NCBI GenBank assembly: GCA_002021875.1
Contig: CP018627.1
Coordinates: 11,160,001-11,224,000, forward strand
From: Streptomyces hygroscopicus
Lineage (GTDB): Bacteria > Actinomycetota > Actinomycetes > Streptomycetales > Streptomycetaceae
DNA length: 64,000 nt
Direction: 5' to 3'
The notes under the pieces: model-generated
The model's input: only the letters and a program-made list of their open reading frames with translations
What the model was told of the DNA's origin: nothing
The model's database searches: none
Program-made: the position numbers and the translations under genes
Shown here: positions 50,113 through 59,245 of the stretch, one piece after another
Layout: each line of letters starts with the position of its first letter
Numbering within the stretch: the stretch's first letter is position 1

Positions 50113-51675
50113 TCAAGGGTGGTACACCGTGCCGGGGGGCGGGGTCTTCAGCGTCCGCAGGTAGGTGTCGATCGCCCGTGCCGGGAGGGGCGACTGGCAC
50201 TTGCGGTAGAGCCAGTGATCCACCCCGTCAAGGACGGCGAGCCTTCCTTTCGGGAACTCCCGTGCCATACGCCGGGCGCCCGCCAGCGGAGTCGCGAGAT
50301 CGTGTTTGGCGTTCACCACCAGGACCGGCGGGAGGCTGCCCTTGTTCTGGGCCGGCTGCGGCTTGGTTTCCACCGGCCACCCCTGGCAGCCGAGGATCAT
50401 ATCCAGGGCCTGGGCGTTGTAGCGGACGTTGGGGTGCTCGGCGGCGGCTCGGTGGAGCAGGGCGCGATAGTGGGCGTAGTCGCGCAGCCGGAGGTCGTCG
50501 TCGCGGCAGATCACCGAGCGCCAGGCGAGCTCCGGGGAGGAATTGTCGATCCAGTACACCTTCCCCTTGCCGCTGTGCAGTGCGGCCAGTTGCTCAGCGG
50601 CGGGCTGTGGATTCCACTTGCTCAGGTAGTCGGTGAGGAAGCCGGACAGCTGGTGGGCGGTGACCTTCTTCCGCGTGGGGCCGTGCGGCCCGGGCTCGAA
50701 CAGCGTGCCCGCGTCCGCACGGGCGAACAGCCCGCGGACAACGGCGGCCACGTCCTTGCCCTTCAGGGCGCACGAGGCATCCTTGTCGCACCACTTGGCC
50801 AGTTCCCGCAGCGCGCTGTCGGCGGCGGCGGTGCCGTCCATGAGGAAGCGCTCGGCTCCGGGCCGGGAGGGGTCCATGGCGCTGTCGAGGGCCAGTGCCC
50901 GGAGATTCCGCGGGAAGAGACGTGCGTAGCGCTCACCGATGCGCGTGCCGTAGGAATGGCCAAGGAAGCTGATCTTCCGCTCGCCGAGGGCCGCACGGAT
51001 CGCGTCCATGTCGCGGGCAACGCTTTCGCTGTCCATATGGTCGACGACGGGGCCGCTGCGCTCGCGGCAGCTGTCCGCCAGCCGTTTGTTCAGGTCGCGC
51101 ATACGGTGGAACTCGGAGGCGTTCTTCGGACGGGTGGGAATCTTCTGGGCCAGCCGGTCATCGCACCGCAGCTCTCCGCTGCGGCCGATACCGCGCGGGT
51201 CGAAGCCGATGATGTCGAACCGTTCCCTGATGCTCTTGGGGTAGCCCTCGACCGGGCTGTCGGCGTAATAGGCGTCGTCCAGCCCCGTGCTTCCGGGCCC
51301 GCCCGGATTGGACAGCAGCGCCCCGATCCGCTTGCCGGGGTCGGTGGCCTTCTGGCGGGCGACCGCGATCCTCATCGTCGGTCCGTCCGGTTGTGCCCAG
51401 TCGACCGGCACCCGCACCGTGCCGCACTTCGCTCGCCTGCTCGGGTCGGGCATGGGCGGCTCGGCCTTCGGACAGGCCGACCAGTGGATCGTCGGCGCCG
51501 GGGCCGCGCTCGGCTTGTCGCTCGTGCTCGACCACGCGAACTGCGGGACCGTCAGAAGCGACGTGGCGAGGAAACCGGCCGCCGACGCATAGGTGAGGCG
51601 GACCGCGCGCCGCCTGCGCGAGGATGCCACCGGACCGGCCCCGTACGCTCCGGCAAGATCATTCGAATCCTTCAT
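50113..51675 (-). CDS. Secreted S33-type alpha/beta hydrolase (tripeptidyl aminopeptidase-like)
   Basis: A 520-aa exported hydrolase. A basic N-terminus (SSRRRRAVR) precedes a hydrophobic segment and a Ser/Pro-rich linker. The peptidase-S33 core has LLSNPGGPGSTGLDDA (oxyanion region), FDIIGFDPRGIGRS, the nucleophile Ser241 in LGHSYGT, VVNAKHDLATPL with the Asp, and DGVDHWLYRKC with the catalytic His. It resembles the streptomycete tripeptidyl aminopeptidase family (clan SC), which trims peptides from the N-terminus. It stands alone on the minus strand. Confidence 0.88.
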   Translation of the reverse strand: MKDSNDLAGAYGAGPVASSRRRRAVRLTYASAAGFLATSLLTVPQFAWSSTSDKPSAAPAPTIHWSACPKAEPPMPDPSRRAKCGTVRVPVDWAQPDGPTMRIAVARQKATDPGKRIGALLSNPGGPGSTGLDDAYYADSPVEGYPKSIRERFDIIGFDPRGIGRSGELRCDDRLAQKIPTRPKNASEFHRMRDLNKRLADSCRERSGPVVDHMDSESVARDMDAIRAALGERKISFLGHSYGTRIGERYARLFPRNLRALALDSAMDPSRPGAERFLMDGTAAADSALRELAKWCDKDASCALKGKDVAAVVRGLFARADAGTLFEPGPHGPTRKKVTAHQLSGFLTDYLSKWNPQPAAEQLAALHSGKGKVYWIDNSSPELAWRSVICRDDDLRLRDYAHYRALLHRAAAEHPNVRYNAQALDMILGCQGWPVETKPQPAQNKGSLPPVLVVNAKHDLATPLAGARRMAREFPKGRLAVLDGVDHWLYRKCQSPLPARAIDTYLRTLKTPPPGTVYHP

Positions 51676-52039
51676 GGCGTCAGGATCGCGGCCCCATGTG
51701 ATGGTGCTTTGGTGGCCACATGATGGCGAGGTAACAGCGTGCCGCCGATGGGCGGATGGCGGAACTTCGGCACCTCGCGCCCGGGCTGCGGCCCCTTTCT
51801 GGCAGTTGGCCGAGCATGCCGGTCACCGCACACCCGCCGGGTGGTGAACGGCCGCGATCGGCTTTTCCTTGTCCGGGGCGGGTGGGGCTGTGGGTTTGGA
51901 GCTCGACTCGCGCATGTTCGCTCCGAGGGTCGGGCTGTGCTCACTGGCCCCCATTGACGGGTGGTGTGTGTGGGGGTGGTCCGGCTCGCGCGTGCCCGGC
52001 GGGCGGGCTGGAGCTCCTTGTCGGCGGCGGGTCTTTGTC
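51676..52039. other. Intergenic stretch
   Basis: No gene recognised. Just upstream of the hydrolase start there is a CATGTG...CACATG pair (about 51693-51722) that may belong to its promoter. The part at 51840-52030 is G/T-skewed but without a believable reading frame. Confidence 0.4.
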
Positions 52040-52648
52040 CTAGTTGGAGGAAACAGCTCCTGGCGCACCTGGGGACGGGTTGGTGGCTTCCCAGGCGGCT
52101 TCGATCATGTGGAAGATTTCGTCTACGGCGGCCTGCGGGTCGGCGGCCTCGCGGGCCAGTGAGAAGGCGTCGATGGCGAACCGTGCGATGGCGCGGCAGG
52201 CGGTTGTGGTCTGTGTCAGGTCGGGATCGGCGGCGATGGCCGTCGCCAGCGACTCGGCGTGGCGCAGTCTCATCGATTCCTCGTATTCCCGCAGGGCGGG
52301 TGATGTGTCGATCATGTGCCAGATGGGGGCGGCGCCGTCCGCGGTGCAGTGTCGTACCAGGGCCTGGATCTCGCGGTGCAGTGCGGGGATGAGGGGTTCG
52401 TGCGGGGCCCGGCCGGTGACGGCCTGTGTGAGGCGTTGTTCGAAGTTTTCGTCCTGCTCGAATACCAGGGCCTCTTTCGAGGCGAAGTGGGAGAAGAGCG
52501 TGGTGACGGCGACGTCGGCTTCGGCGGCCACGTCGCGGATGCCGACCGTGTCGTATCCGTGTTCCAGGAAGAGCCGCAGGGCGGTGTCGGCGATCTTCTG
52601 GCGGGTCGCGGCCTTCTTGCGCTCGCGGCGTCCGGTCGGCACGGTCAT
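52040..52648 (-). CDS. TetR-family regulator of the divergent oxidoreductase
   Basis: A 202-aa TetR regulator with basic N-terminus (GRRERKKAATRQKIADTALR), HTH YDTVGIRDVAAEADVAVTTLF and a C-terminal domain similar to the MftR-like group. The ATG at 52648 lies 70 bp from the start of the divergent quinone-oxidoreductase gene, with the perfect palindrome at 52690-52704 between. This is a standard self-regulated TetR/reductase pair. Confidence 0.9.
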   Translation of the reverse strand: MTVPTGRRERKKAATRQKIADTALRLFLEHGYDTVGIRDVAAEADVAVTTLFSHFASKEALVFEQDENFEQRLTQAVTGRAPHEPLIPALHREIQALVRHCTADGAAPIWHMIDTSPALREYEESMRLRHAESLATAIAADPDLTQTTTACRAIARFAIDAFSLAREAADPQAAVDEIFHMIEAAWEATNPSPGAPGAVSSN

Positions 52649-52689
52649 GCCCTGACGCTATCAGATGCAAATCCGGAACAGTTCTTAAA

Positions 52690-52704
52690 CACTAACCGTT
52701 AGTG
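52690..52704. promoter_or_regulatory. TetR operator palindrome
   Basis: CACTAACCGTTAGTG is a perfect palindrome around a central C, placed 15 bp upstream of the oxidoreductase ATG in the divergent promoter with the TetR gene. It probably blocks both promoters when bound. Confidence 0.8.
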
Positions 52705-52718
52705 CTACGGTCGGCGGC

Positions 52719-53612
52719 ATGAAGAGAGTGAGCTTCGCCGAGTTCGGCGGTCCGGATGTTCTGCAACTCGTGGACGCCGAGGAGCCCCATGCGGGCCCCG
52801 GCCAGGTACGTATCGCTGTGCGGGCGGCGGGTGTGAATCCCGTCGACTGGAGGATCCGTGAGGGCCAGGTACTGGGGGCCCATCCGGTCGAGTTGCCCGC
52901 CGGGGTCGGGCTGGATGCCGCCGGGGTGGTGGATGAGGTCGGTGCGGGGGTCGAAGGAGTCGGGGTCGGTGACCGCGTGTTCGGCGAAGGGTCGAGCACC
53001 TATGCCGAGTTCGCCGTGCTGTCGGCGTGGGCCCGGATGCCCGGGGGTCTGTCGTTCGAGGAGGCGGCCGGGTACCCGTCCGTGGTGGAGACCGCGCTGC
53101 GCATCATCCGCGAGGTCGGTGCGGAGCCCGGGCAGACGCTGCTGGTCAGTGGTGCGTCCGGGGGAGTCGGATCGGCGGTGCTGCAGATCGCGCGCGAGCG
53201 CGGCATCACGGTGATCGGCACGGCCGGGGCGGCGAACCAGGACTATCTGCGGAGTCTGGGTGCCGTGGCCACGACGTACGGCGAGGGCTGGGTGGAGCGG
53301 GTGCGCCGGCTCGGCCGTGTCGACGCGGCGCTCGATCTGGCCGGTTCGGGGGTGATCCATGAGCTAGTCGAGCTGACCGGGGATCCGCAGAGGGTGGTCT
53401 CCATCGCGGATCTCGGTGCGCCGGAGTTCGGCGTCCGGTTCTCCGGTGTGGCCGGGAGCGTGCCGGAAGCGCTGGCCGAGGCGGCCGGTCTCATCTCGCG
53501 GGGGAAGCTCCACATCCCGGTCGAGAAGTCCTACACGCTCGCCGAGGCCGCGGCGGCGCACATCGACAGCCAGGCCGGTCACACGCGCGGGCGCCGGGTC
53601 GTGGTCGTCTGA
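52719..53612 (+). CDS. Zinc-independent quinone oxidoreductase-like MDR protein
   Basis: A 297-aa medium-chain reductase of the zeta-crystallin/quinone oxidoreductase group. The N-terminal GroES-like part has VNPVDWRIREGQ (no zinc ligands) and GLDAAGVVDEVG. The NADP-binding Rossmann fold follows with LVSGASGGVGSAVLQIARE. It probably reduces quinones or other electrophiles with NADPH. The ribosome site is weak (only GG-rich sequence before the ATG), so the message may have a very short leader. The TetR palindrome lies directly upstream. Confidence 0.9.
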   Translation: MKRVSFAEFGGPDVLQLVDAEEPHAGPGQVRIAVRAAGVNPVDWRIREGQVLGAHPVELPAGVGLDAAGVVDEVGAGVEGVGVGDRVFGEGSSTYAEFAVLSAWARMPGGLSFEEAAGYPSVVETALRIIREVGAEPGQTLLVSGASGGVGSAVLQIARERGITVIGTAGAANQDYLRSLGAVATTYGEGWVERVRRLGRVDAALDLAGSGVIHELVELTGDPQRVVSIADLGAPEFGVRFSGVAGSVPEALAEAAGLISRGKLHIPVEKSYTLAEAAAAHIDSQAGHTRGRRVVVV

Positions 53613-53718
53613 GCCGTTTCCCGCGCAGGTGCGGGGCCCGGCCGCGTGCCGGGCCCCGGTGGGTCGACCGGCGCGGGAGAGATTCCGCCGCTTTCACTGT
53701 TGCTCCAGGCGCCCCGGG

Positions 53719-53960
53719 TCAGTTGTGCCCCCGGTCGAGCCGGTCGGCGAGCCCGGCGGCGGTGAAGGCGGCCGTCAGGCCGTCGTGGCCTTCGGTGAAG
53801 TGCACCCAGCTGTCGTAGTGGACGGGGACCACGCGGCGGGCGCCGAGGATGTGGGCGGCCTCGGCGGCCTGGACGCTGTCGAGGACGATCGGCTGGTTGT
53901 CGAAGAGGGCGGGGAAGCGGGCAGCGCCCGGGGTCGCTGCCGAGGGTCTGGTAGCCGGTG
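53719..53960 (-). pseudogene. C-terminal remnant of an MBL-fold hydrolase
   Basis: An open minus-strand frame without a start codon ends at TGA 53719-53721. It encodes LFDNQPIVLDSVQAAEAAHI, GARRVVPVHYDSWVHFTEGH and GLADRLDRGHN, matching the end of UlaG-like metallo-beta-lactamase-fold hydrolases. The metal-binding HxHxDH part is missing, and upstream of about 53910 the match fades. It is a truncated remnant beside the DUF1445 gene. Confidence 0.65.
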
Positions 53961-53995
53961 TTGATCGCGTGCGGCGTGACGACTTCCTTCCGGCG

Positions 53996-54868
53996 CTACC
54001 GCGGCACCCGCCGTGGCGCCCCGTCGGGCATCTCCGGCTCCGGGCCCGCGTCGACGGTGTGGTCGAATACGAACATGTGGCCCGGGTAGTGGGCGATGGT
54101 GTACGGCGCCCGTGCCGTGGGGAGCGCCAGTTGCGGTGTCACCCCGCAGGCCCAGAACACCGGGACGTCGCCCTCCTCGATGACGGGGGAGGGGCCGAAG
54201 TCCGGCCGGGCCAGGTCGGCGATGCCGAGCGTCGCCGGATCGCCGATGTGCACCGGCGCCCCGTGCCCGGCCGGATAACGGGCGGTGATCTCGACGGCGC
54301 GCGCCACCAGCCGGGCCGGTATCGCGCGCATGCTGACCACCAACGGTCCGGACAGCCGCCCGGCGGGGCGGGTGGCCATGTCGGTGACGTAGACGGGCGG
54401 CGCCGCCGACTGAGGCGCGTACCGGACCGGGACGCCCGCCGCGCGCAGCGGTCCCTCGAAGGTGTGGCTGCAGCCGAGGAGGAAGCCGACCGCGTCCGCG
54501 CGCCAGTGGGCGGTGATGTCGTGCGGTTCGGCGGTCAGTTCGCCGTTGTGCCAGACCCGGTAGCGCGGCAGGTCCGTCCGCAGGTCGGCGACCGTGGTGC
54601 CCAGCCGCACCACCGGGTCGCCGGGTTCGGTGACGGCGAGGACGGGACAGGGCGCGGGGTTGCGGGTGCAGTACAGCAGGAAGTCGAAGGCGAGGTCGCG
54701 CGGGACGATCACGAGGTTGGCCTGCTGGTAGCCGTCCAGCAGACCGGCCGTGGGCCCGGTCCACCGGCCGTCCGCCACCAGGCGCCGCAACGCCGCCGGG
54801 GTGGCGGGGACGTCCCCGGGAAGGCCATCTCCGGAAGAGGCGGGGCCGGGCCGCACGGCGGCCGTCAT
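53996..54868 (-). CDS. DUF1445/D-glutamate cyclase-like hydro-lyase
   Basis: A 290-aa protein of the DUF1445 (putative hydro-lyase, D-glutamate cyclase family) type, with segments DLAFDFLLYCTRNPAPCPVL, FLLGCSHTFEGPL, VSMRAIPA, RYPAGHGAPVHIGDP and FWACGVTPQLA. The two cysteines in LGCSH and ACGVT and the histidines are conserved in the family. Members often accompany 5-oxoprolinase (pxp) genes, as here. D-glutamate/5-oxoproline interconversion is the likely chemistry. The ATG overlaps the transporter stop by 4 bp. Confidence 0.87.
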   Translation of the reverse strand: MTAAVRPGPASSGDGLPGDVPATPAALRRLVADGRWTGPTAGLLDGYQQANLVIVPRDLAFDFLLYCTRNPAPCPVLAVTEPGDPVVRLGTTVADLRTDLPRYRVWHNGELTAEPHDITAHWRADAVGFLLGCSHTFEGPLRAAGVPVRYAPQSAAPPVYVTDMATRPAGRLSGPLVVSMRAIPARLVARAVEITARYPAGHGAPVHIGDPATLGIADLARPDFGPSPVIEEGDVPVFWACGVTPQLALPTARAPYTIAHYPGHMFVFDHTVDAGPEPEMPDGAPRRVPR

Positions 54869-56199
54869 GCCAGTTCCCCTTGGCTGGATTCGGTGACGGT
54901 GCGCAGCGTCAGCAGGGCGATGACCACGGCCGACATCAGCAGGAAGCCCGGGGCGAGCAGACTGCCGGTGGCCGAGATCAGCCAGGTGGCCAGATAGGGG
55001 CTGAGCCCACCGCCGACGATGGTGCCGATGTTGAAGCTGAACGAGAGCCCGGTGTACCGCACCCGGGTCGGGAACATCTCGGCGTACGTCGGGTACGTGA
55101 CGGACTGTACGACCGGCATCGGCAGGGCCAGCACCACCATGGCCGCGACGGCGAGCGGGAAGCTGCCCAGCCCCATGACCAGCATGGCGGGGAGGACCAG
55201 GATCGCGTATCCGGCGAAGCCGATGGTGATGAGCCGCTTGCGGCCCCACCGGTCCGACAGTGCCCCGCACACCGGCATCAGGGCGGCCACGAACAGGCTG
55301 ATTCCGCTCATGATCCAGAAAGTGGAGTCCTTGGGGTAGCCGAGGTCGGTGGTCAGGTAGATGTTCATGAAGATCAGGCCGACCCAGTAGCCGCAGTTGG
55401 AGCCGATGGCCAGCAGGGTCACCTTCAGCACCGGTCCGCGGTGCCGCGTGAACACCTCGGTCAGCGGCGCCTTGGCGGTGGCTTGCTCCGACTTCGCCGC
55501 GAGGAAACTCTCGGAGTCCGCGAGCCGGTTGCGGGCGATGAGGGCGACGGCGATCAGCGGGAGCGAGAGCAGGAACGGTATGCGCCACCCCCAGGCGTCG
55601 AGCTGGCGTTCGCTCAGCGCGGTCGTGGTGACGCCCGCGACCAGTGCCGCGGCCCCGCCGCCGAGGGCCACCCCGACCGGGGTGAAGGCCCCGAAGAAGC
55701 CGCGCCGCCCAGCCGGGGCCGACTCGGCGAGGTAGGTGGCCGAACCGGTCACCTCACCGCCCGCGAAGAACCCCTGCACGAGCCGCACCACCAGCAGCGC
55801 GGCGGGCGCGGCCACGCCGACGGTCTCGGCCGTGGGCAGCAGCCCGACGGCGGCGGTGGCGCCGCCCATCCCGATCACGGTGAGGATCAGTACGGGCTTG
55901 CGGCCTACGCGGTCTCCGAGCCGGCCGAGCAGAATGCCGCCCAGCGGCCGCATCAGGAACGCGCTGCCGAACACCGCGAGCGTGGCCAGCAGGGCGGCGG
56001 TGGGGTCGTCCCCGGGAAAGAAGTGCGGGCCGATGACCACGGCCAGATAGCTGTAGACGCCGAACTCGTAGTACTCGATGGCGGTGCCGGCGGCCGCCGC
56101 CAGCGCCGCCCGGCGCGGACCGCCCCGCGCTGCGGCGGTCACGGCGGCCGTGGAGGCCGCGTCCCCGGTGTTTCCGGGGGCCGTTGATACGCTCGTCAT
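54865..56199 (-). CDS. MFS transporter, metabolite:H+ symporter type
   Basis: A 444-aa, 12-helix transporter of the MHS (ProP/ShiA-like) family. The start at 56199 is chosen for GGAGGA 5 bp upstream, and an in-frame ATG at 56220 is the alternative. It has AGTAIEYYEFGVYSYLAVVI, motif A as GRLGDRVGRKPVL, the family's VVRLVQGFFAGGEVTGSATY and a second motif A SDRWGRKRLI. It probably imports an organic acid or amino acid derivative. Its coupling to DUF1445 and the pxp genes makes 5-oxoproline, glutamate or a related acid a good candidate. Confidence 0.88.
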   Translation of the reverse strand: MTSVSTAPGNTGDAASTAAVTAAARGGPRRAALAAAAGTAIEYYEFGVYSYLAVVIGPHFFPGDDPTAALLATLAVFGSAFLMRPLGGILLGRLGDRVGRKPVLILTVIGMGGATAAVGLLPTAETVGVAAPAALLVVRLVQGFFAGGEVTGSATYLAESAPAGRRGFFGAFTPVGVALGGGAAALVAGVTTTALSERQLDAWGWRIPFLLSLPLIAVALIARNRLADSESFLAAKSEQATAKAPLTEVFTRHRGPVLKVTLLAIGSNCGYWVGLIFMNIYLTTDLGYPKDSTFWIMSGISLFVAALMPVCGALSDRWGRKRLITIGFAGYAILVLPAMLVMGLGSFPLAVAAMVVLALPMPVVQSVTYPTYAEMFPTRVRYTGLSFSFNIGTIVGGGLSPYLATWLISATGSLLAPGFLLMSAVVIALLTLRTVTESSQGELA

Positions 56200-56379
56200 G
56201 GGTTCCTCCGGGTCTGACATGTCCTATGGCTGGGATGTGCTGTCAGTGCCGCTGGTACGGCGCCGGGGGCCCGCGCGACGGTCATCCGCGGGACCAGTCC
56301 TCCTGCTGATGACCGTCGTCCTTCCGGGCCGGGCGCCGCTCGCCGGTCGGACGGCGAGGACGGCGAGGACGGCGAAGAA

Positions 56380-56832
56380 TCAGACGGCGAAGAGCTGTCC
56401 GAGGTCGGCGAACGCCTTGAACTCCATAGCGTTGCCCGCCGGGTCGAGGAAGAACATCGTCCACTGCTCACCGGGCTCGCCCTGGAAGCGGACGTACGGC
56501 TCGATCACGAACTGAGTGCCCGCCTCGGTGAGCCGCTCGGCCAGCTTCTTGAACTCCGGTACCGGGAGCACCAGGCCGAAGTGCGGCACCGGCACCTGGT
56601 GGCCGTCGACCGGGTTGGTCCCGGCGATGCCGTCGCGCGGCGTCCCCGACGGGCCGTCGCCGACCTGGTGGGTGACGACCTGGTGGCCACCGAAGTTCCA
56701 GTCGATCCATTTGGTGTCCGAGCGGCCCTCGGCGAAGCCGAGCACCTTGCCGTAGAACTCGCGGGCGGCCGCGATGTCGTCCACCGGGATGGCCAGGTGG
56801 AAGGGGACGAGGGAGGGGGACTGAGCGGTCAT
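56380..56832 (-). CDS. VOC-family (glyoxalase/dioxygenase-fold) protein
   Basis: A 150-aa vicinal-oxygen-chelate protein with two beta-alpha-beta-beta-beta modules: [21 protein letters not shown] at the start and [20 protein letters not shown] in the middle. Metal-ligand-type residues are His12, His83 (VPHFG) and a Glu in the C-terminal [15 protein letters not shown] precedes the ATG. It begins 33 bp after pxpC, so is likely co-transcribed. Its role in 5-oxoproline metabolism is not known. The close homologues I recall are annotated only as VOC proteins. Confidence 0.88.
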   Translation of the reverse strand: MTAQSPSLVPFHLAIPVDDIAAAREFYGKVLGFAEGRSDTKWIDWNFGGHQVVTHQVGDGPSGTPRDGIAGTNPVDGHQVPVPHFGLVLPVPEFKKLAERLTEAGTQFVIEPYVRFQGEPGEQWTMFFLDPAGNAMEFKAFADLGQLFAV

Positions 56833-56865
56833 GTTCGGTATCTCCTCAAGGGGTTTCAGGGAGTT

Positions 56866-57804
56866 TCAGTGGACGGGGGCGAGCCGCAGCCCGTCCCCGG
56901 GGAGGGTCTGGCCGACGAGATCGATGTCGGCGTCGGTGACCACCCCGATGACGGGGTAGCCGCCGGTGACCGGATGGTCGGCGAGGAAGACGATCGGCTC
57001 GCCCGACGGAGGCACCTGGATGGCGCCGCGCACCGTACCCTCGCTGGGCAGGTCGACCGAGCCGATGGCCAGCGGCGGTCCGGTCAGCCGCGCGCCCACC
57101 CGGTCGCACTGGGCGGAGATCTGCCAGGGCGTGGTGGTGAGCCGGTGCCGGTCCGCGGCGTCGAACAGCTCGTGCCGCGGACCCCAGCGGAACCGGACGG
57201 TGACCGGGCCACCGCTCGGGACGACGCTGAACGCCAGTTCCAGCGGGATGGCCGGAACCGGACGTACCGGACCCAGTCCGTACTCCGCCCCGGTGCGCAC
57301 CGGGGCGGTGCCGAGCCCGGTGAGGGAGTCGCGCGAGGCCGACCCCAGCACCCGGTCCGCCTCGATCCCGCCGGAGACGGCGAGGTAGCTGCGGCAGCCC
57401 GCCCAGGGGCGGCCGATCGTGAGCACTGATCCGGCGCGCAGCCGCAGCCGCGGCGCGCCGTCGACCGGCACCCCGTCGACCGCCAGCGGCGCCGGGGCCC
57501 CGGTGACCGCCACATGGCGGGTGCTGGAGAGGGTGATCGCGAGGCCGCCGAGGGTGACCTCCAGGGCCGGGGTGTTCTCCGGGTTGCCGGCCAGCCGGTT
57601 GGCGAGCCGGAAGCTGCGCCGGTCGGCCGGGCCGGAGGCGGGGACGCCCAGATGGGCCATCCCCGGGCGGCCCAGGTCCTGCACGCTGGTCGCCGCCCCC
57701 GCCTCGACGACCGTCAGCACGGCGGGCTCCGGGCCGGCTCCGGGGCCGGGCGGACGGTGCCGGGGGAGGACCCGGCGCCCCGGGGCGGCGGAGGTGACCG
57801 TCAT
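56866..57804 (-). CDS. pxpC: 5-oxoprolinase subunit C (PxpC)
   Basis: A 312-aa biotin-dependent-carboxylase-like subunit (KipA/AHS2 domain). Key segments are VVEAGAATSVQDLGRPGMAH, GPADRRSFRLANRLAGNP, YLAVSGGIEADRVLGSASRD and IQVPPSGEPIVFLADHPVTG. With PxpA and PxpB it hydrolyses 5-oxo-L-proline to glutamate with ATP. The ATG at 57804 overlaps the pxpB stop by 4 bp. The N-terminal ~27 residues before the domain are Pro/Arg-rich and unusual in length. Confidence 0.92.
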   Translation of the reverse strand: MTVTSAAPGRRVLPRHRPPGPGAGPEPAVLTVVEAGAATSVQDLGRPGMAHLGVPASGPADRRSFRLANRLAGNPENTPALEVTLGGLAITLSSTRHVAVTGAPAPLAVDGVPVDGAPRLRLRAGSVLTIGRPWAGCRSYLAVSGGIEADRVLGSASRDSLTGLGTAPVRTGAEYGLGPVRPVPAIPLELAFSVVPSGGPVTVRFRWGPRHELFDAADRHRLTTTPWQISAQCDRVGARLTGPPLAIGSVDLPSEGTVRGAIQVPPSGEPIVFLADHPVTGGYPVIGVVTDADIDLVGQTLPGDGLRLAPVH

Positions 57805-58439
57805 GGCGTCACCGCCTCGAAGACGACCCGGTCGCCGATCGCGAGCCGGTTCGGCGGATCGGCGGTCACGTCCCACAGCCGGGTGGTGGTGACGCCGATC
57901 TGGTGCCAGCCGCCGGGGGTTCCGCCCGGGTAGACGACCGTCTGGTTCCCGGCGATGGCCACCACCCCGGCGGCCACCCTCGGCCGCGGGCTGGACAGCC
58001 GGGGCAGCCGGAGGCTCTCCGGTACGCCGTCCAGATAGGCGAAGCCGGGCGCGAACCCGAAGAAGCCGACCCGGTACTCCCTCGCGCCGTGCCGCCGCGC
58101 GACCTCCCCCGGAGCCAGTCCGAGGCGTTCGGCGACCTCGGGCAGGTCCGGTCCGTCGTAGCGGACCGGGATCACGATCCGCCGGCCCGGTGGCGGTCCG
58201 GCGCGGTGAGCGCCGGACTGGTCGAGCACGGTGCGCAGCCCGGCGGCGAGCTTCCCCATCCCGGTGGCGGTCTCCGCCACCACCAGCACGGTCGTGGCGG
58301 CGGGCACGACCTCCCGCAGCCCCGACGCCCAGGGCTGGGCGCGGATCGAGGTGGCGACCTCGGCGGGGCGCAGACCCGCGCACTCGATCAGCCAGCCCCG
58401 GTCACCGGCGCGCCGAAGGATCGTTTCGGCGGGCGTCAT
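57801..58439 (-). CDS. pxpB: 5-oxoprolinase subunit B (PxpB)
   Basis: A 212-aa AHS1/KipI-domain protein, with PVRYDGPDLPEVAERLGLAP, YRVGFFGFAPGFAYLDGVP, RLSSPRPRVAAGVVAIAGNQ and YPGGTPGGWHQIG. It partners PxpC in the 5-oxoprolinase complex. Overlaps of 4 bp on both sides place it firmly in the pxpA-pxpB-pxpC operon. Confidence 0.93.
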   Translation of the reverse strand: MTPAETILRRAGDRGWLIECAGLRPAEVATSIRAQPWASGLREVVPAATTVLVVAETATGMGKLAAGLRTVLDQSGAHRAGPPPGRRIVIPVRYDGPDLPEVAERLGLAPGEVARRHGAREYRVGFFGFAPGFAYLDGVPESLRLPRLSSPRPRVAAGVVAIAGNQTVVYPGGTPGGWHQIGVTTTRLWDVTADPPNRLAIGDRVVFEAVTP

Positions 58440-59245
58440 GACCGTGCCTCCGCCACCTGAAGGCCGGCGGTGGCACCGGGCGGGCCCACCGCGATCCCGC
58501 CCGAGGCCAGCGCCTCCCGTACGGCGGCGGCCAGCCCGGCCGCGCCGGGGGTGTCACTGTGCACGCACAGCGCGGCCAGCTCCCCGCCGTCCGGGGCGAT
58601 CCGTACGACCGTGCCGGTAACCGAGACCACCGTCCCCGACTCCGCCATCCGCAGGGCGCGTTCGGCCGCCTCGGCCGGGTTGGTGATCAGGGCGCCCGGC
58701 GCGGAGCGGGGCACCAGCAGCCCATCGTCGGTGTAGCCGCGGTCGATGAACCCCTCGGCCAGCGGGCGCACCCCGGCCTCCACCGCCCGCTCCCACACGG
58801 CGGTGCCCGGCTGGCACAGCAGCGGCAACCCGGCGTCGTACAGGGCGACCGCCTCGACGATCGCGGCCGCGTGCCCGGTGTGCCGGGCCGCCGCGTTGTA
58901 GAGCGCGCCGTGGGCCTTCACATAGCCGACGCGACCGCCCGCGAGACGGGCGAACACCTCCAACGCGCCCATCTGGTACAGCAGTTCGTTGACCAGGGTG
59001 GCCGGCGGTACGTCGATGAAGCGGCGGCCGAAACCGGCCAGGTCGCGGTAGGAGACCTGAGCGCCGATCGCCACGCCCCGGGCGGCGCTCGCCTCACAGG
59101 TGCGGCGCAGGATGTCGGGGTCGCCGGCGTGGAACCCGCAGGCCACGTTGGCCGCGCTGACCTGGTCGAGCAACTCGCCCTCGTCGGCCGGCCCCCAGAC
59201 CCCGAACCCCTCGCCCACATCGGTGTTGAGCGCGAGCGCGGTCAC
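58436..59245 (-). CDS. pxpA: 5-oxoprolinase subunit A (PxpA, LamB/YcsF family)
   Basis: A 269-aa LamB/YcsF protein. It has LNTDVGEGFGVWGPADEGEL, VSAANVACGFHAGDPDILR, GAQVSYRDLAGFGRRFIDV, VGYVKAHGALYNAAARHTGH and AEGFIDRGYTDDGLLVPRS, all well kept. It is the phosphorylating subunit of the ATP-dependent 5-oxoprolinase. The ATG at 59245 overlaps the GntR-gene stop by 4 bp, so regulator and enzyme are one transcription unit. Confidence 0.94.
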   Translation of the reverse strand: MTALALNTDVGEGFGVWGPADEGELLDQVSAANVACGFHAGDPDILRRTCEASAARGVAIGAQVSYRDLAGFGRRFIDVPPATLVNELLYQMGALEVFARLAGGRVGYVKAHGALYNAAARHTGHAAAIVEAVALYDAGLPLLCQPGTAVWERAVEAGVRPLAEGFIDRGYTDDGLLVPRSAPGALITNPAEAAERALRMAESGTVVSVTGTVVRIAPDGGELAALCVHSDTPGAAGLAAAVREALASGGIAVGPPGATAGLQVAEARS

